A stretch of 64,000 nucleotides of DNA from Corticicoccus populi (GCF_042686195.1 NZ_JBHUOQ010000001.1:744001-808000); one strand, 5' to 3'. Shown: positions 52,255-62,429, counted from the first letter of the stretch. The notes: generated from the sequence alone by a model not told the origin. Numbers and translations are program-made.

Positions 52255-52686
52255 ATGATGATATTCCGTTCCAAAATGGACAGAGGGTTTAAAATACTAA
52301 TGACTATTGTCTTAACTATTCTTACGCTCTCAATGATACTGCCGGTTTTTTCACCACAGACTGATTATTTAACAGCCTTTTTTCTGGCCGCCTTATTTAT
52401 TGTTACAACTGGTTTAATACTGTGGACTGTTCTTCATATAAAATATGTGATGTATGACGATTATTTATACGTACAAGGTGGACCGTTTCGTTCTAGAATT
52501 AAATACTCCGATATTATTGGAATTAAAAAAACAAATCATATTGCGATGGGATTTCGCATAGTGTCTTCCAGTGATGCTGTTGAAATATCATATAAATCCG
52601 GATTTTGGGGACATGTCATTATTTCACCTGAGGACAGGGATTTATTTATTGAAGAACTTGAAAAAAGACGATCAAAACTTAATTAA
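52255..52686 (+). CDS. Membrane protein with bacterial PH-like domain
   Basis: 143 residues: two membrane helices (about 14-32 and 38-60) then a PH-like beta domain (YVQGGPFRSRIKYSDIIGIKKTNHIAMGFRIVSSSDAVEISY...), as in the bPH_4 (DUF1200) group. It follows the acetyltransferase after 24 bases, perhaps one operon. Function unknown. Confidence 0.75.
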   Translation: MMIFRSKMDRGFKILMTIVLTILTLSMILPVFSPQTDYLTAFFLAALFIVTTGLILWTVLHIKYVMYDDYLYVQGGPFRSRIKYSDIIGIKKTNHIAMGFRIVSSSDAVEISYKSGFWGHVIISPEDRDLFIEELEKRRSKLN

Positions 52687-52733
52687 GAGCGCACAAATTA
52701 CTACAACACTAACTTGAAACGAATGAGGTTGCT

Positions 52734-53255
52734 ATGAAAAATAAAATTCATATTATTGGTTCCATCGGCAGCGGTAAAACCACAATTGCAAAAACACTTT
52801 CGGTCCTTCTCGCTGTCCCCCATTATGAGCTCGACAATGTCGTGTGGAAACGGCTTGACTCCGGAGATACGAAAAGAAGTATTAGTGACAGGGATGAATA
52901 TTTAAACCGCCTTGCAGGTTCAGATAAATGGATTATTGAGGGGGTTCATCACAAATGGATTGAGCCTTCTCTTAAAAGTGCAGACTTAATTATATTTCTC
53001 GATATAGATCAATCAAAAAGAAAATGGCGAATCATAAGAAGGTTTATAAAGCAGATATTGAGAATTGAAAAGGCAAATTATAAACCGACCATTAAAATTT
53101 TCAGGTTTCTCCATAATTATAATCAACAGTTTGATAATCAGCAGAAACCTGAAATTTTGAAACTACTTTCTTTATATCATTCCAAGGTCATCACTCTTAA
53201 CAGCGATGACGATATTGCTGTACTGCTTCACCGTTTAAAGGCTGAGACGTTTTGA
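52734..53255 (+). CDS. P-loop kinase-like protein (FlaR/adenylate-kinase-like)
   Basis: 173 residues. Walker A IIGSIGSGKTTIAKTLS; WIIEGVHHKWIEPSLKSADLIIFLDI; RRFIKQILR lid region. The pattern resembles the FlaR / DNA-topology-modulation-named P-loop group. Substrate unknown. GAGGTTGCT precedes the ATG. Confidence 0.8.
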   Translation: MKNKIHIIGSIGSGKTTIAKTLSVLLAVPHYELDNVVWKRLDSGDTKRSISDRDEYLNRLAGSDKWIIEGVHHKWIEPSLKSADLIIFLDIDQSKRKWRIIRRFIKQILRIEKANYKPTIKIFRFLHNYNQQFDNQQKPEILKLLSLYHSKVITLNSDDDIAVLLHRLKAETF

Positions 53256-53284
53256 CAAGTATTACTGTATTCGTACTCCCCTCA

Positions 53285-53599
53285 CTACACCCGCTTCGTC
53301 CGCCACAGTTCTTTACATTTATCCAAATATTTTAATGAAATTGGATATACCTGCATCGGAGGCGGGCAGCTGAGGTTATAGGCGGCGATTAATTGATTGA
53401 TTTCATCAATATCAGCTGCACTTTCTGCCGACTCAATTCTCTTTGCTATCATCTCTTTCTTACTCACCCAGCTTGGTTTATACCCTTCTCTTTTTGCTGT
53501 TTCTTCCATCGACTTCAGTGTAGATAAGTTACTGTTGTTTGATGCTTTAACCGGTGTTTTACTTAACATTTCACCGATTAAATCATTATGTTTTCTCAT
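53285..53599 (-). CDS. Hypothetical protein
   Basis: 104 residues, charged and probably helical, no membrane segment; KPSWVSKKEMIAKRIESAESAADIDEINQLIAAYNLSCPPPMQVYP. Not recognised. GGGGAGGTG precedes the ATG. Ends the minus-strand run tmk-like, DUF3923, this gene. Confidence 0.6.
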   Translation of the reverse strand: MRKHNDLIGEMLSKTPVKASNNSNLSTLKSMEETAKREGYKPSWVSKKEMIAKRIESAESAADIDEINQLIAAYNLSCPPPMQVYPISLKYLDKCKELWRTKRV

Positions 53600-53616
53600 C
53601 GTTACACCTCCCCTGT

Positions 53617-53868
53617 CTAATCACCTGCATACTGATAATTAGACTTTTTATTACTTACAATTATATTTACAACCAGCCAGATACACTGAATCACTATTGG
53701 AATGATGAAAAATGCTAACAATACACCTATATTTATCAGTTTAATCTCAGGTGTCTGCAGTACACCTGCACCATCTACTTCTCTCTGCCATAAAAATATA
53801 GAAATCCCGATCAACAGCGCGATTTCTGTAACACTTACAATCGTCCAGAGAATCCAGGACAACTTCAT
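53617..53868 (-). CDS. DUF3923 membrane protein
   Basis: 83 residues: MKLSWILWTIVSVTEIALLIGISIFLWQREVDGAGVLQTPE and a second helix, the DUF3923 pattern known mainly in staphylococci. Start ATG at 53868 after GAGGAGGAA. Function unknown. Confidence 0.85.
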   Translation of the reverse strand: MKLSWILWTIVSVTEIALLIGISIFLWQREVDGAGVLQTPEIKLINIGVLLAFFIIPIVIQCIWLVVNIIVSNKKSNYQYAGD

Positions 53869-53887
53869 GATGTTTTCCTCCTCCAAT

Positions 53888-54520
53888 TTATAAGTTTAAT
53901 GAATTCTTTTTCAGATAATGATCTATATATTCAACCGCTTCTTCAAATAAATTATCCTGATCTTCAGTCGCATCCAGTACCAGAGTCTGCGGATTCCGGT
54001 ACTTTAACAGCAGATTCCGTTTTCGTTCAAGAATATCCGGTGACCTTTCGTCATATGTCATCTCTCCGCCTCTGTTAAGGATTCTGTCATACGCCGTTTT
54101 CCCCGGACAGTTCATCAAAATGCTGACATCCGGTTCAGGACAGAATTTATTAATCTCCTTCACCCACTGATCATCAAGCCCTCTTGCTGCAAAGGAGACA
54201 ATGCCGTCAAGCTTATATCGGTCAGAAAATATCATGTCCTTGTCCGAGAGCTCATGCTTTAAATCACTGACATGACAGAGCCGGTCGAAGGCTGACAACA
54301 GGGCGAGCGCTTCCGGCCCTGCCTCAGTCCTGCCGGTACTTAAATTGTCTTTTACAAGCGGATGTGTCATATAATTTAACGTCGGTTGTTTTGTTAATAA
54401 AGTCTCTTTGCCGAGTTTGGTGTAATGTGAATTTAAACGTCCAAGTAAAGTTGTCTTGCCGCTGCCGTCAATGCCGCTTATTGAAATGATGATTCCTTCT
54501 CCGCCGCTGTTATTATTCAT
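53888..54520 (-). CDS. Thymidylate-kinase-like protein (second dTMP kinase)
   Basis: 210 residues. Walker A SGIDGSGKTTLLGRL, DR motif SDRYKLDGIVSF, and ERKRNLLLKY. Its lid region (RGGEMTYDERSPD) is not the usual R-x-x-R type, so it is a paralogue rather than the main tmk. Start ATG at 54520 (MNNNSGGEG) after GAGGATG. Substrate likely a deoxynucleotide. Confidence 0.82.
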   Translation of the reverse strand: MNNNSGGEGIIISISGIDGSGKTTLLGRLNSHYTKLGKETLLTKQPTLNYMTHPLVKDNLSTGRTEAGPEALALLSAFDRLCHVSDLKHELSDKDMIFSDRYKLDGIVSFAARGLDDQWVKEINKFCPEPDVSILMNCPGKTAYDRILNRGGEMTYDERSPDILERKRNLLLKYRNPQTLVLDATEDQDNLFEEAVEYIDHYLKKNSLNL

Positions 54521-54589
54521 GTTCGAGCATCCTCTCAATTGATTGTGCTGTATTACTAAAAAACACTTACTTCATTTTCAAATGTAGTG

Positions 54590-55141
54590 TCAGCTGTCTG
54601 TTTTCAAAGATAAACCGTTCAAATTTTTACTCATGATGACACTTTCATAATTAGTCATCTCCCAGTCCACATACCCGATAAAACGGTAGCCTCTTCTTCC
54701 GTAATATGATCGTAAATGCTGTGTACCCTCTGCAGTATCCAAAGCAATTTCTGCAGTTCCTTCACTATGGGCAGCTGCTTCAACCATATCCATCATGTAT
54801 GCCCCGAGTCCTATCGAACGGTAACCAGGCAGTACACCAAACTGTCCCACAACACCGACATCTTCTTTTTCATACCATTCACTGCCTGACTTAATCCCCG
54901 GTTTGTAATATGTAATCGTCGCTATAATTTTATCATTATGTATACCGACCAGGCAGTATGCACCGTCAATCCGCTGTCTTGTGACATCAGAGTTCTGATA
55001 TGTCGCATGATACTTAAAGCCCATGTCATCGAGCTCTTTATATGCACGGTTCAACAATCGTGTCAGCTCTTCAATATCATCACTTTCCCGCTTGAACGGA
55101 CGAATCAGAATATTTTCGTACATATGAATTTTATTGTTCAT
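54590..55141 (-). CDS. GNAT family N-acetyltransferase
   Basis: 183 residues, VGVVGQFGVLPGYRSIGLGAYMMDMVEAAAHSEG as acetyl-CoA site, HLRSYYGRRGYRFIGYVDW as C-terminal part. Substrate unknown. TTGGAGTG precedes. Confidence 0.86.
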   Translation of the reverse strand: MNNKIHMYENILIRPFKRESDDIEELTRLLNRAYKELDDMGFKYHATYQNSDVTRQRIDGAYCLVGIHNDKIIATITYYKPGIKSGSEWYEKEDVGVVGQFGVLPGYRSIGLGAYMMDMVEAAAHSEGTAEIALDTAEGTQHLRSYYGRRGYRFIGYVDWEMTNYESVIMSKNLNGLSLKTDS

Positions 55142-55291
55142 CAAATTGTCACTCCAAGTTCCATATTATGTATTCAATTTTACATATATGAGTTATTATT
55201 TTCAAACTATTCTTTATTTAATATATCAATCATCTCTTTATTCAGTCATAATTAAAATATAGAAAATATAAGAAATAAAGGAGAAATAAGT

Positions 55292-56008
55292 ATGATACTG
55301 CATACAGAAATTACAGGGAACGGTGCACCTCTGCTTTTTTTACACACGGCACTTCAAACCGGGGCTGTGGAACTTGAAGATCAAAGGGAGTATTTCAATC
55401 AAAACTATCAGGTCATACTGCCTGACTTACGCGGTCATGGCAAATCTGTAACAGAAAACTTTAATCTCAATAATTATTTTCAAGATTCTGTATCGGATTT
55501 AGTCGAAACCCTGGATGACTTAAATGTACAAAAAGTTCATCTCGCCGGCTGTTCCCTCGGTGCTCTGGCCGCACTTCATTTTGCGAAAGCCCGTCCGGAC
55601 AGAGTACAGAGTCTAATGCTGTCAGGCATCATTCCGGAACGGCCGGATAATTGGGAGGATATTAATGAGAAAGAGAATAAAAATATTGCCGAATTATTAA
55701 AAGACGAAGAAACTGCTGCATATTTTGATCAGCTTCATGACGGCGACTGGAGAGCAGTCCTTCAATCGACTGAAGGAAATGACTGGTATCCTTTTGACCA
55801 GACAAAAGATTTATCAGATTTACACATGCCCGTATTGTTTATAGTCGGCGGGGATGCAGACCTCGAGACAATCGGTGCAGTAAAATATCCAAAAGAGAAT
55901 GAAAATATTCATGCTTCAATACTTCCGTTTGCCGGTCATACCGTACACCTTGATCAACCGGAGCTGTATAACAACATTCTCGATCAGTTTTTAAAACAAG
56001 TCGTTTAA
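55292..56008 (+). CDS. Alpha/beta hydrolase
   Basis: 238 residues: oxyanion part LLFLHTALQTG, DLRGHGKS, nucleophile elbow LAGCSLGALAAL (G-x-S-x-G), acid in FIVGGDADL, His in AGHTVHLDQPE. Esterase, lactonase or similar. AAAGGAGAAA precedes the ATG. Confidence 0.88.
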   Translation: MILHTEITGNGAPLLFLHTALQTGAVELEDQREYFNQNYQVILPDLRGHGKSVTENFNLNNYFQDSVSDLVETLDDLNVQKVHLAGCSLGALAALHFAKARPDRVQSLMLSGIIPERPDNWEDINEKENKNIAELLKDEETAAYFDQLHDGDWRAVLQSTEGNDWYPFDQTKDLSDLHMPVLFIVGGDADLETIGAVKYPKENENIHASILPFAGHTVHLDQPELYNNILDQFLKQVV

Positions 56009-56012
56009 ATGA

Positions 56013-57248
56013 TTAACGGGAGTTCACCAATGGCTTAGCCTCAGATTTCTTAATTTTGTATCTGCCTGTTACCGCAAATGATATCAATAAAATCCCGCCT
56101 GTAGAAAATAGTGCTGATAATGGGCTTACTGTCATTAATAACGGAATCAGCAGTAATGACAGTGAGTCACTTGCATAACTCAACGATCCTGAAGTACTGA
56201 ATACCTTTCCGAGCAGGTGTTCCGGTAGTTTTTCCTGAAAAATTGTTACCCGTGTCAGTCCCTGGGCGGCCTGTCCGGTGCCGAGCAGTATGGCTGCTGC
56301 ATAAATGAGTATTAAGTTCGGTGACAATCCGATAATCAAAAGACCAGTCCCCCAGATAAATACACCGGCAACAAAAGTCAGCTGGCTGTTATAATTCTTA
56401 ACCATTCCAAGACAGAGTGATGTCAGAAGTGAAGCTGTCCCTAAAATACCAATCATATAACTGTAGGCTGAGACTCCTGCATTTAATTGGACACTCAGCA
56501 GTAAAGGAAGTGCGACTCTCCACAGTCCTGTATTCACAAGGATACAGAGTGCGGAACTGAACATCGGTACGGATATTTCAGGATGACTTTTAATATAACT
56601 GAATGTGTATTTCATTTCCGCAATATCAGACATCTGCTTCCGCTTCGTCTCCGCTCTTTTATCCTCATATTTAATCAATAGATGTGAGACAAGTGCTAAA
56701 AGGATAGACGCTGCTGCGACACTGAATATATGAACTTCCGGAAGAAACAATAGAAAAAATGTAATCGTGACCGGTACAAAAATTGCTGCACCTCTTTGTA
56801 TTGAATCAAGAAGCGCATTACCCTGCTTCAATTTATCCCCCGGCAGAACTGAAGGCAGTATTGAGCGGAAACTGGGTTCTGAAAAACAGTTACAGATCGT
56901 AAATAACACCGTGAGTATCACCAGAACGGTAAAACTCAGCAAGCCTGTAAAATACAACATCGGTATCACTAATAACAATGGTATGGCAAATAAATCAGAG
57001 AAAATCAGCATTCTCTTTTTATTCCATTTATCTGCCTGAATGCCGCCGTAAACACCAAAAATGATATATGGCACCGTCTGTGCAACCGCAATCACCGACA
57101 GATGAAACGCAGACTGATTCGTTAAATCCAGTGTCAGCCAGATAACCTCAATACTGAATAATGTCATACCTGCAATTTTGAACAGCCTTCCAAGTGCGAG
57201 CGATATAAAATTCCGCTCTGTTTTCAATTGTCCGTATGTATGCCTCAT
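56013..57248 (-). CDS. MFS transporter
   Basis: 411 residues, 12 hydrophobic segments; SLALGRLFKIAGMTLFSIEVIWLTLDLTNQSA and GVYGGIQADKWNKKRMLIFSD (motif A of MFS_3 exporters). Probably efflux of a small compound. GGGAGGGAACAG precedes the ATG. Confidence 0.85.
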   Translation of the reverse strand: MRHTYGQLKTERNFISLALGRLFKIAGMTLFSIEVIWLTLDLTNQSAFHLSVIAVAQTVPYIIFGVYGGIQADKWNKKRMLIFSDLFAIPLLLVIPMLYFTGLLSFTVLVILTVLFTICNCFSEPSFRSILPSVLPGDKLKQGNALLDSIQRGAAIFVPVTITFFLLFLPEVHIFSVAAASILLALVSHLLIKYEDKRAETKRKQMSDIAEMKYTFSYIKSHPEISVPMFSSALCILVNTGLWRVALPLLLSVQLNAGVSAYSYMIGILGTASLLTSLCLGMVKNYNSQLTFVAGVFIWGTGLLIIGLSPNLILIYAAAILLGTGQAAQGLTRVTIFQEKLPEHLLGKVFSTSGSLSYASDSLSLLLIPLLMTVSPLSALFSTGGILLISFAVTGRYKIKKSEAKPLVNSR

Positions 57249-57291
57249 CTGTTCCCTCCCCCAATAAAAACTTCAACCAATATTAAATTTT

Positions 57292-57558
57292 TTACTTTTC
57301 CTTATCTGTTTCAGACACAACATATTCACTGCCGTCAGTACTTCTTTCCAGATAACCGTAATCTACCATGTATCTTCTCAGAACTGCATGGTCGTCATAG
57401 ACAGACCGTAATGTGAGGTTGACTTCGGATTCACTGTAAATTTTTCCTGTCTCAAACCGTTCACTTAAGTAATCAAAAAGTGCTATTTTATCTTTTTCTT
57501 TTTTTGGTACATGGTTCAATCTGTCATCTTTAAAAAATCTTTTTTTAATATCGCTCAT
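57292..57558 (-). CDS. DUF2087 protein
   Basis: 88 residues starting MSDIKKRFFKDDRLNHVPKKEKDK; LFDYLSERFETGKIYSESEVNLTLRSVYDDHAVLRRYMVDYGYLERSTDGSEY is the DUF2087 winged-helix-like unit. Probably DNA or RNA binding. Start ATG at 57558 after GGAGTGAAGG. Confidence 0.85.
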   Translation of the reverse strand: MSDIKKRFFKDDRLNHVPKKEKDKIALFDYLSERFETGKIYSESEVNLTLRSVYDDHAVLRRYMVDYGYLERSTDGSEYVVSETDKEK

Positions 57559-57648
57559 TTCCTTCACTCCAATGATTAAAATTTATATTTCCAAAACTTC
57601 ATAATGATATACGCCTTCATAAAACCATTCCTGTAATAACAATCCCTA

Positions 57649-58844
57649 TCATTCATTCTCTGCCGCCGGAACATTCATTATATTTCTTGATAGTATATAA
57701 ACTAATACAGAACTTAAAATATAAATCACACCGCTCAAAATATAAACCGTTGTAATGGTTGTCACTTCAGCAAGAAATCCCATCATCATCACTGCTACAC
57801 CGTTCCATGGTGTTAGAATTGCGGACCTTGCTGAAAAAACAGTTGTCCTGTTTTCATCATCTGTATACATCTGCAGCGCTGTCGTTTGATATATATTTCT
57901 TATCTGATATATCGGACCCATAAAAAATGCAGCTGCCAGTGCTGTCCACGTATTCCCTGAAATTGTCATAATTAAAGTCAGTGCACCCATCACACAACCG
58001 CAGATAATAATCAGACTAAATAAATTAAATTCTGTATTCTTTAACAATGTAACGAGTACAATTCCACCGATAATCGAACCGGCAAAATAGAGTGCGTTAA
58101 TATGTCCCCACACCATCTCATCCGCATTTAAAACATATAGTGTGAACGACAATAATAGTGCAGAAGTCCATATTGTATTGGCGGCACTTTCGAGCATATC
58201 AACAACAGTAATGTTTAAGACCACAGGATGCGTCAACAATATTTTAAAACGCTTTTTCTTATGCTCTTTTTTAGATATACGCTGATTCAGTTTAATCAAT
58301 GAAGCCAGCACAGCCGATAAGGCAAACAGGCAGAGTATAATAATAACTAAAATATCCGACTCCAGATACAATAAAAGTATTCCGCCGAGAGACCATCCGA
58401 CTGCCTGAATGACTTCATTTGTTGTGGACAAAAATGTATTGATTTCACGCAGCTGTTCCCTTCTGAATAACAAGGGAATAATTGACTGGCCGGCAGGTGC
58501 AGACCATGCTGAAAAAAATGACTGTACCATCAAAAGAATCATAATCAGCAGAAGATTTTCCGAATTGATACAGATATAAAGTGCAGACACAGTGAAGATA
58601 CGCAGAATAGAAGTGGTCACTAATATATTTTTCAGTTTAAAATAATGAATAAAACGTGTCACAATCAGCCCGCTGAAAAATGCACTTAATGCCATTACCC
58701 CTATAATCATCGATGTCATAAACACCGACTCTGTCATCTGGTACACTTTAACCATTATTGTAATTTCCAACAATGTACCTGCAAGCTTCAGAAATAAGTT
58801 AAAAAAATAAAAACAACGGAAAGATTTCAGCTTAAATATATCAT
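57649..58844 (-). pseudogene. MFS transporter gene with a 5' frameshift
   Basis: The frame open from 58773 gives 374 residues with 10-11 membrane segments, too short at the N-terminus. The same frame upstream reads FKLKSFRCFYFFNLFLKLAGTLLEITIMVKVYQMTES, a normal first MFS helix. AAAAGGAAG at 58859-58851 lies 6 bases before an ATG at 58844, which is in the other frame; removing one TA of the TATATA repeat joins them. Either an indel in the repeat or use of a rare internal start. MFS_3 drug-exporter type. Confidence 0.6.
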
Positions 58845-58957
58845 CACCGTCTTCCTTTTATGTAATGTTTTAACAGGTACATTTTAAATGCTACTATAAC
58901 TGTAAGACTTATCATATCGTCCAAAGGTATTATAAATTAAGAAATGAGGGATGTTTA

Positions 58958-59383
58958 ATGAAGGTTACAGCCTTGAAAAACCACCTGTCTGATTCAGAAA
59001 TACTGACACTCCTGTCCTACAGTGAGTATCCCTGCAGCCGGCAGAAACTCATTAACATTGCTGAAAGATACAAATCTAATCCGGAAATATACGCATTTGG
59101 CTGTGAACACTTAGAAACTGTAGACGGTATCATTATTGTAAAAAAGCACAGCCTGAATCATATTGAGATTAAAAGTATTTCAGTCTCTCCCGACTATAGA
59201 AAAGAAGGTATAGGTTCATATCTGATTTCTTATATTGCCGGCTGTAATCTTCATAGTAAAATTACAGCAGAAACTGATAATGATGCCGTAGTATTTTATC
59301 GAAAAAATGGTTTTCTTGTGGAGAGATTAAAAGAAAAATATGTTGGGACACCCCGTTATTTGTGTACGCTTCATTTAAATTAA
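58958..59383 (+). CDS. GNAT family N-acetyltransferase
   Basis: 141 residues: IEIKSISVSPDYRKEGIGSYLISYI as acetyl-CoA site, NDAVVFYRKNGFLVERL. GAGGGATG precedes the ATG. Substrate unknown. Confidence 0.86.
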   Translation: MKVTALKNHLSDSEILTLLSYSEYPCSRQKLINIAERYKSNPEIYAFGCEHLETVDGIIIVKKHSLNHIEIKSISVSPDYRKEGIGSYLISYIAGCNLHSKITAETDNDAVVFYRKNGFLVERLKEKYVGTPRYLCTLHLN

Positions 59384-59407
59384 TATTTAAAATTTGGAGG
59401 TCATACC

Positions 59408-59881
59408 ATGACATACTTAGACATTACGATAAAACAGTTTAGCCACATTAAAAAACGGGCGGAAGAAGGTTTGAGCCAATTAAATGATGAAGAATTCTTT
59501 TATCAGCCGAACGCGGCATCCAACAGTGCTGCTGTTATCTTGAAACACTTAAGCGGAAATATGCATTCAAGATGGAAAAATTTTTTAACGGAAGACGGGG
59601 AAAAACCCTCCCGGAAACGGACGGAAGAATTTAAATATGCAGGTGAAAAAAGAGAGTTTTTAATGCAGCAGTGGGAAGACGGCTGGTCTTTATTATTCAA
59701 TACATTGAAAGAACTGAACGGCAGCGATTTAAATAGAACGGTTTACCTGCGGAAGCAACATTTAAGTGTCATGGAGGCTGTACAAATTGAATTATCCCAC
59801 TTAAGTTATCATCTGGGGCAGATTTTATACATTGGTAAGTTATTAAAAAACAATGACTGGAAAATATTAAGCATCAAATAA
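59408..59881 (+). CDS. DinB-like DUF1572 protein
   Basis: 157 residues, four-helix bundle pattern of the DinB superfamily, with HLSGNMHSRWKNFL and the conserved HLSYHLGQILYIGKLL ending. The His residues could bind metal. Follows the acetyltransferase after 25 bases (GGAGGTCATACC ribosome site). Confidence 0.85.
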   Translation: MTYLDITIKQFSHIKKRAEEGLSQLNDEEFFYQPNAASNSAAVILKHLSGNMHSRWKNFLTEDGEKPSRKRTEEFKYAGEKREFLMQQWEDGWSLLFNTLKELNGSDLNRTVYLRKQHLSVMEAVQIELSHLSYHLGQILYIGKLLKNNDWKILSIK

Positions 59882-59899
59882 GCAGAGAATGAGGACTGC

Positions 59900-61486
59900 C
59901 TATTTATATTCACCGAGTTTCAAAGTCTTATTAAAACGGCTGCTGATTTCTCTCGTGAGCCGGTGTTCAATATTAATAACAGTTCCGGGATAATCAATAA
60001 TCAACTGATTCAAGCGGTCGGCATTCGAACTGTCGAGCCCTGATAATGCTTCATCCACAATTAAAATGTCTTTCTCATTTAACATTGCCCGTGCGACTTC
60101 CAGCCGTTTAAGTTCACCACCCGACAACTGACGGCCGGATCCAATCTCTGTATCGAGACCTGTCTCATCTGCCAAGCTGTCCAAGCCGACCTTTTTCAGT
60201 ACAGCGTACAACTTTTCATCCGGTACAGATTTCCCAAGAACAAGATTATATCTCAGTGTGTTATAAAAAACGAACGGCTGCTGTTCAACAACAGCGAACG
60301 TGTCTGTTAATTTACCTTTTAAGTTCTTCCCGTATTTCAATGAACCTGATAAAGGATTCTGTTCATTCAATATTGTTTTCAGCAGTGTTGATTTTCCTGA
60401 ACCGGACGGTCCCTCAATTAAAATTTTGTCTCCCTTTCTGATTTTAAAATTTAAATTTTCAAGGACAGGATGATTTTTGTCATAACCAACTGAGACATCT
60501 TCCAGATGAACTAAATAATCCGACTGATTTGTATATACCGGCGGCAGAGTCGGTGCAGTGGATGGACAACTGTCCAGCACCTTTCTTAGCAGCGGTTCTG
60601 AACCCGCCATATTATTATAAATATTCGCAAGTGATATTAACGGGCTCGTGACACGGTCTGCCGCCATATAAATGGTAATCATTACACCGATTGTGATATT
60701 CCCCTGAATCACCATCCATGCTCCAAATACCAGTGACGCCATCGCTGAAACGACATATAATGCACTGACGAGGTATGAGGACGCACTCTGCCGGATATTC
60801 ATTGTAAAATAACTGCTCTGTTCTTTTGACAACGCCCGGTACAATTCCTTAAAAATAAAAGGAACAGCATCATACCGCTTGACGAGACTTCTTGCATTTA
60901 AACCGTCCTCAAGTTGTCTAATATAACTGTGATTTTCTTTCTGCCACTCTTCCGTTCCTTTTTTCAGCCATTTTGATGTAAATTTCGGAATCAGAGCCGG
61001 CAGAAAACCGAAAGCAACAAATACAAGCCCGACCTGCCAGTTCAAAACTAAAAGAAATACCAGTGTCACCAGACTCTGAAGAATACAGTATATGAAGGTC
61101 ATCGAGTTATCTATAAAGTCTTTCTCAATCTGCTTAATATCAGCAGTGATCATTGAAATGTACTTACTCGAAAATACACCGCTGTTTCCTTCGTCATACG
61201 AACGTTTAAACACCATATCTTTTAAATCAATGTTGATATCCCGGCGCAGCTTGCCAAAGAAATACGAAAACGCAAATTGTGAACTGACAAGAATCAGCCA
61301 GATGATAAACCATAGCATCAAAAGACTTGAAACACTGTCGTATTCCCCTGCCGTCAGAACATCGGTAAAACGTCCTAAAAAGTATGGAAACATAATACCG
61401 TCTAAAGAAAGTATACTTAAAAATAAGAAACTCACCACTGCCATCCGCCATTTTCCATGATAAATACGCTGTATTAATTTCATCAT
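59900..61486 (-). CDS. ABC exporter half-transporter
   Basis: 528 residues: six helices (about 1-300) and ATPase with Walker A GPSGSGKST, signature LSGGELKR, Walker B ILIVDEALSGLD, H-loop IEHRLT. The N-terminal part is like bacteriocin or lantibiotic exporters only weakly. Homodimer expected. GGAGGGGTC precedes the ATG. Substrate unknown. Confidence 0.85.
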   Translation of the reverse strand: MMKLIQRIYHGKWRMAVVSFLFLSILSLDGIMFPYFLGRFTDVLTAGEYDSVSSLLMLWFIIWLILVSSQFAFSYFFGKLRRDINIDLKDMVFKRSYDEGNSGVFSSKYISMITADIKQIEKDFIDNSMTFIYCILQSLVTLVFLLVLNWQVGLVFVAFGFLPALIPKFTSKWLKKGTEEWQKENHSYIRQLEDGLNARSLVKRYDAVPFIFKELYRALSKEQSSYFTMNIRQSASSYLVSALYVVSAMASLVFGAWMVIQGNITIGVMITIYMAADRVTSPLISLANIYNNMAGSEPLLRKVLDSCPSTAPTLPPVYTNQSDYLVHLEDVSVGYDKNHPVLENLNFKIRKGDKILIEGPSGSGKSTLLKTILNEQNPLSGSLKYGKNLKGKLTDTFAVVEQQPFVFYNTLRYNLVLGKSVPDEKLYAVLKKVGLDSLADETGLDTEIGSGRQLSGGELKRLEVARAMLNEKDILIVDEALSGLDSSNADRLNQLIIDYPGTVINIEHRLTREISSRFNKTLKLGEYK

Positions 61487-61590
61487 GATAGACCCCTCCT
61501 TTTAATCCAAAGGTTTTTAGTAATTACGGTATTCCAAAAGTTTAATTTAATTAAACTAATTGTAAAATAATTACTCTGATTAATCAAGCA

Positions 61591-61632
61591 AAATAAAATC
61601 CAGTATAATGACAATCAGTCATCATACTGGAT
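61591..61632 (-). terminator. Intrinsic terminator after the PHP gene
   Basis: Minus-strand ATCCAGTATGATGAC, loop, GTCATTATACTGGAT then TTTATTTT. Confidence 0.85.
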
Positions 61633-61637
61633 TATTA

Positions 61638-62429
61638 TTATTCACTGTCGGGAAGTTTGGTAATATATCGTTCTTTTCCTTGAAAAACAACTAAATGATT
61701 CACATCAAATATTTTCAGCATGGCAGACATTTCAGGAAATAACATTTGATAGTCTTCAGCTTTGTGGGCGTCTGATCCGAGTGTAAACAATTTTCCGCCG
61801 AGACTTTGATAAAGCGGTACTGCGTAATGGTAAAGTTCAGCATTTTTATACGGTCCAAAGCTTTTCGCATTAATCTCTACCGCCATTTCTCTGTTAATCA
61901 CCTTTTTAAAAATAGAGGTCAGCTCCCGTTCAAAATTTTCTTCCAGCTCTTTTTTGCTGAAGTCAAACTGACGGAGACCGTATTCAAAGTGCGTTAAAAT
62001 ATGACCATCCTTAAACGTATCAAGCACCCGGTCCATCTGATCAAAATACATCTTTACCACGTCGTATTTGTTTTTCTTTAAAACAGCTGGATCCATATAA
62101 TCAAACCGGCCGTTTTGATGAATGCTTACAAGCTTTAAATCATATGGATGTTTTCTCAAATAATCTTCAATATCAGATTCCTGTCCCGGCACCACTCCAA
62201 TTTCAACACCTCGCAAAAAGTTTGTCTCGTATGTTTCGCTCAGTGAGTTCAATGAACGGCTTAGTTCATTATAATCCGGAATCTCATCGGCAAAGTTGGT
62301 TCCCGGATTTTTTAAATCAAAATGATCCGTCGCAGTAAAGTATTCAGGCTGGTGCTTTAAATAATTTTCAAACGTCTCATCTGAATCAAACGATAATGAG
62401 GTATGTAAGTGCTGATCATAATACTTCAT
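61638..62429 (-). CDS. PHP domain phosphatase, histidinol-phosphatase-like
   Basis: 263 residues: metal ligands DQHLHTSLSFDS (H-x-H), FTATDHF, GVEIGV, VSIHQNG, THFEYG, EINAKS and LGSDAHKAED. This is the HisJ/YtvP-type phosphatase set. No his operon is adjacent, so histidinol phosphate is only one possible substrate. Confidence 0.86.
   Translation of the reverse strand: MKYYDQHLHTSLSFDSDETFENYLKHQPEYFTATDHFDLKNPGTNFADEIPDYNELSRSLNSLSETYETNFLRGVEIGVVPGQESDIEDYLRKHPYDLKLVSIHQNGRFDYMDPAVLKKNKYDVVKMYFDQMDRVLDTFKDGHILTHFEYGLRQFDFSKKELEENFERELTSIFKKVINREMAVEINAKSFGPYKNAELYHYAVPLYQSLGGKLFTLGSDAHKAEDYQMLFPEMSAMLKIFDVNHLVVFQGKERYITKLPDSE

Noticed and set aside
53397..53893. Plus-strand ORFs opposite the hypothetical and DUF3923 genes
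   Set aside because: Antisense shadows of genes with good ribosome sites.
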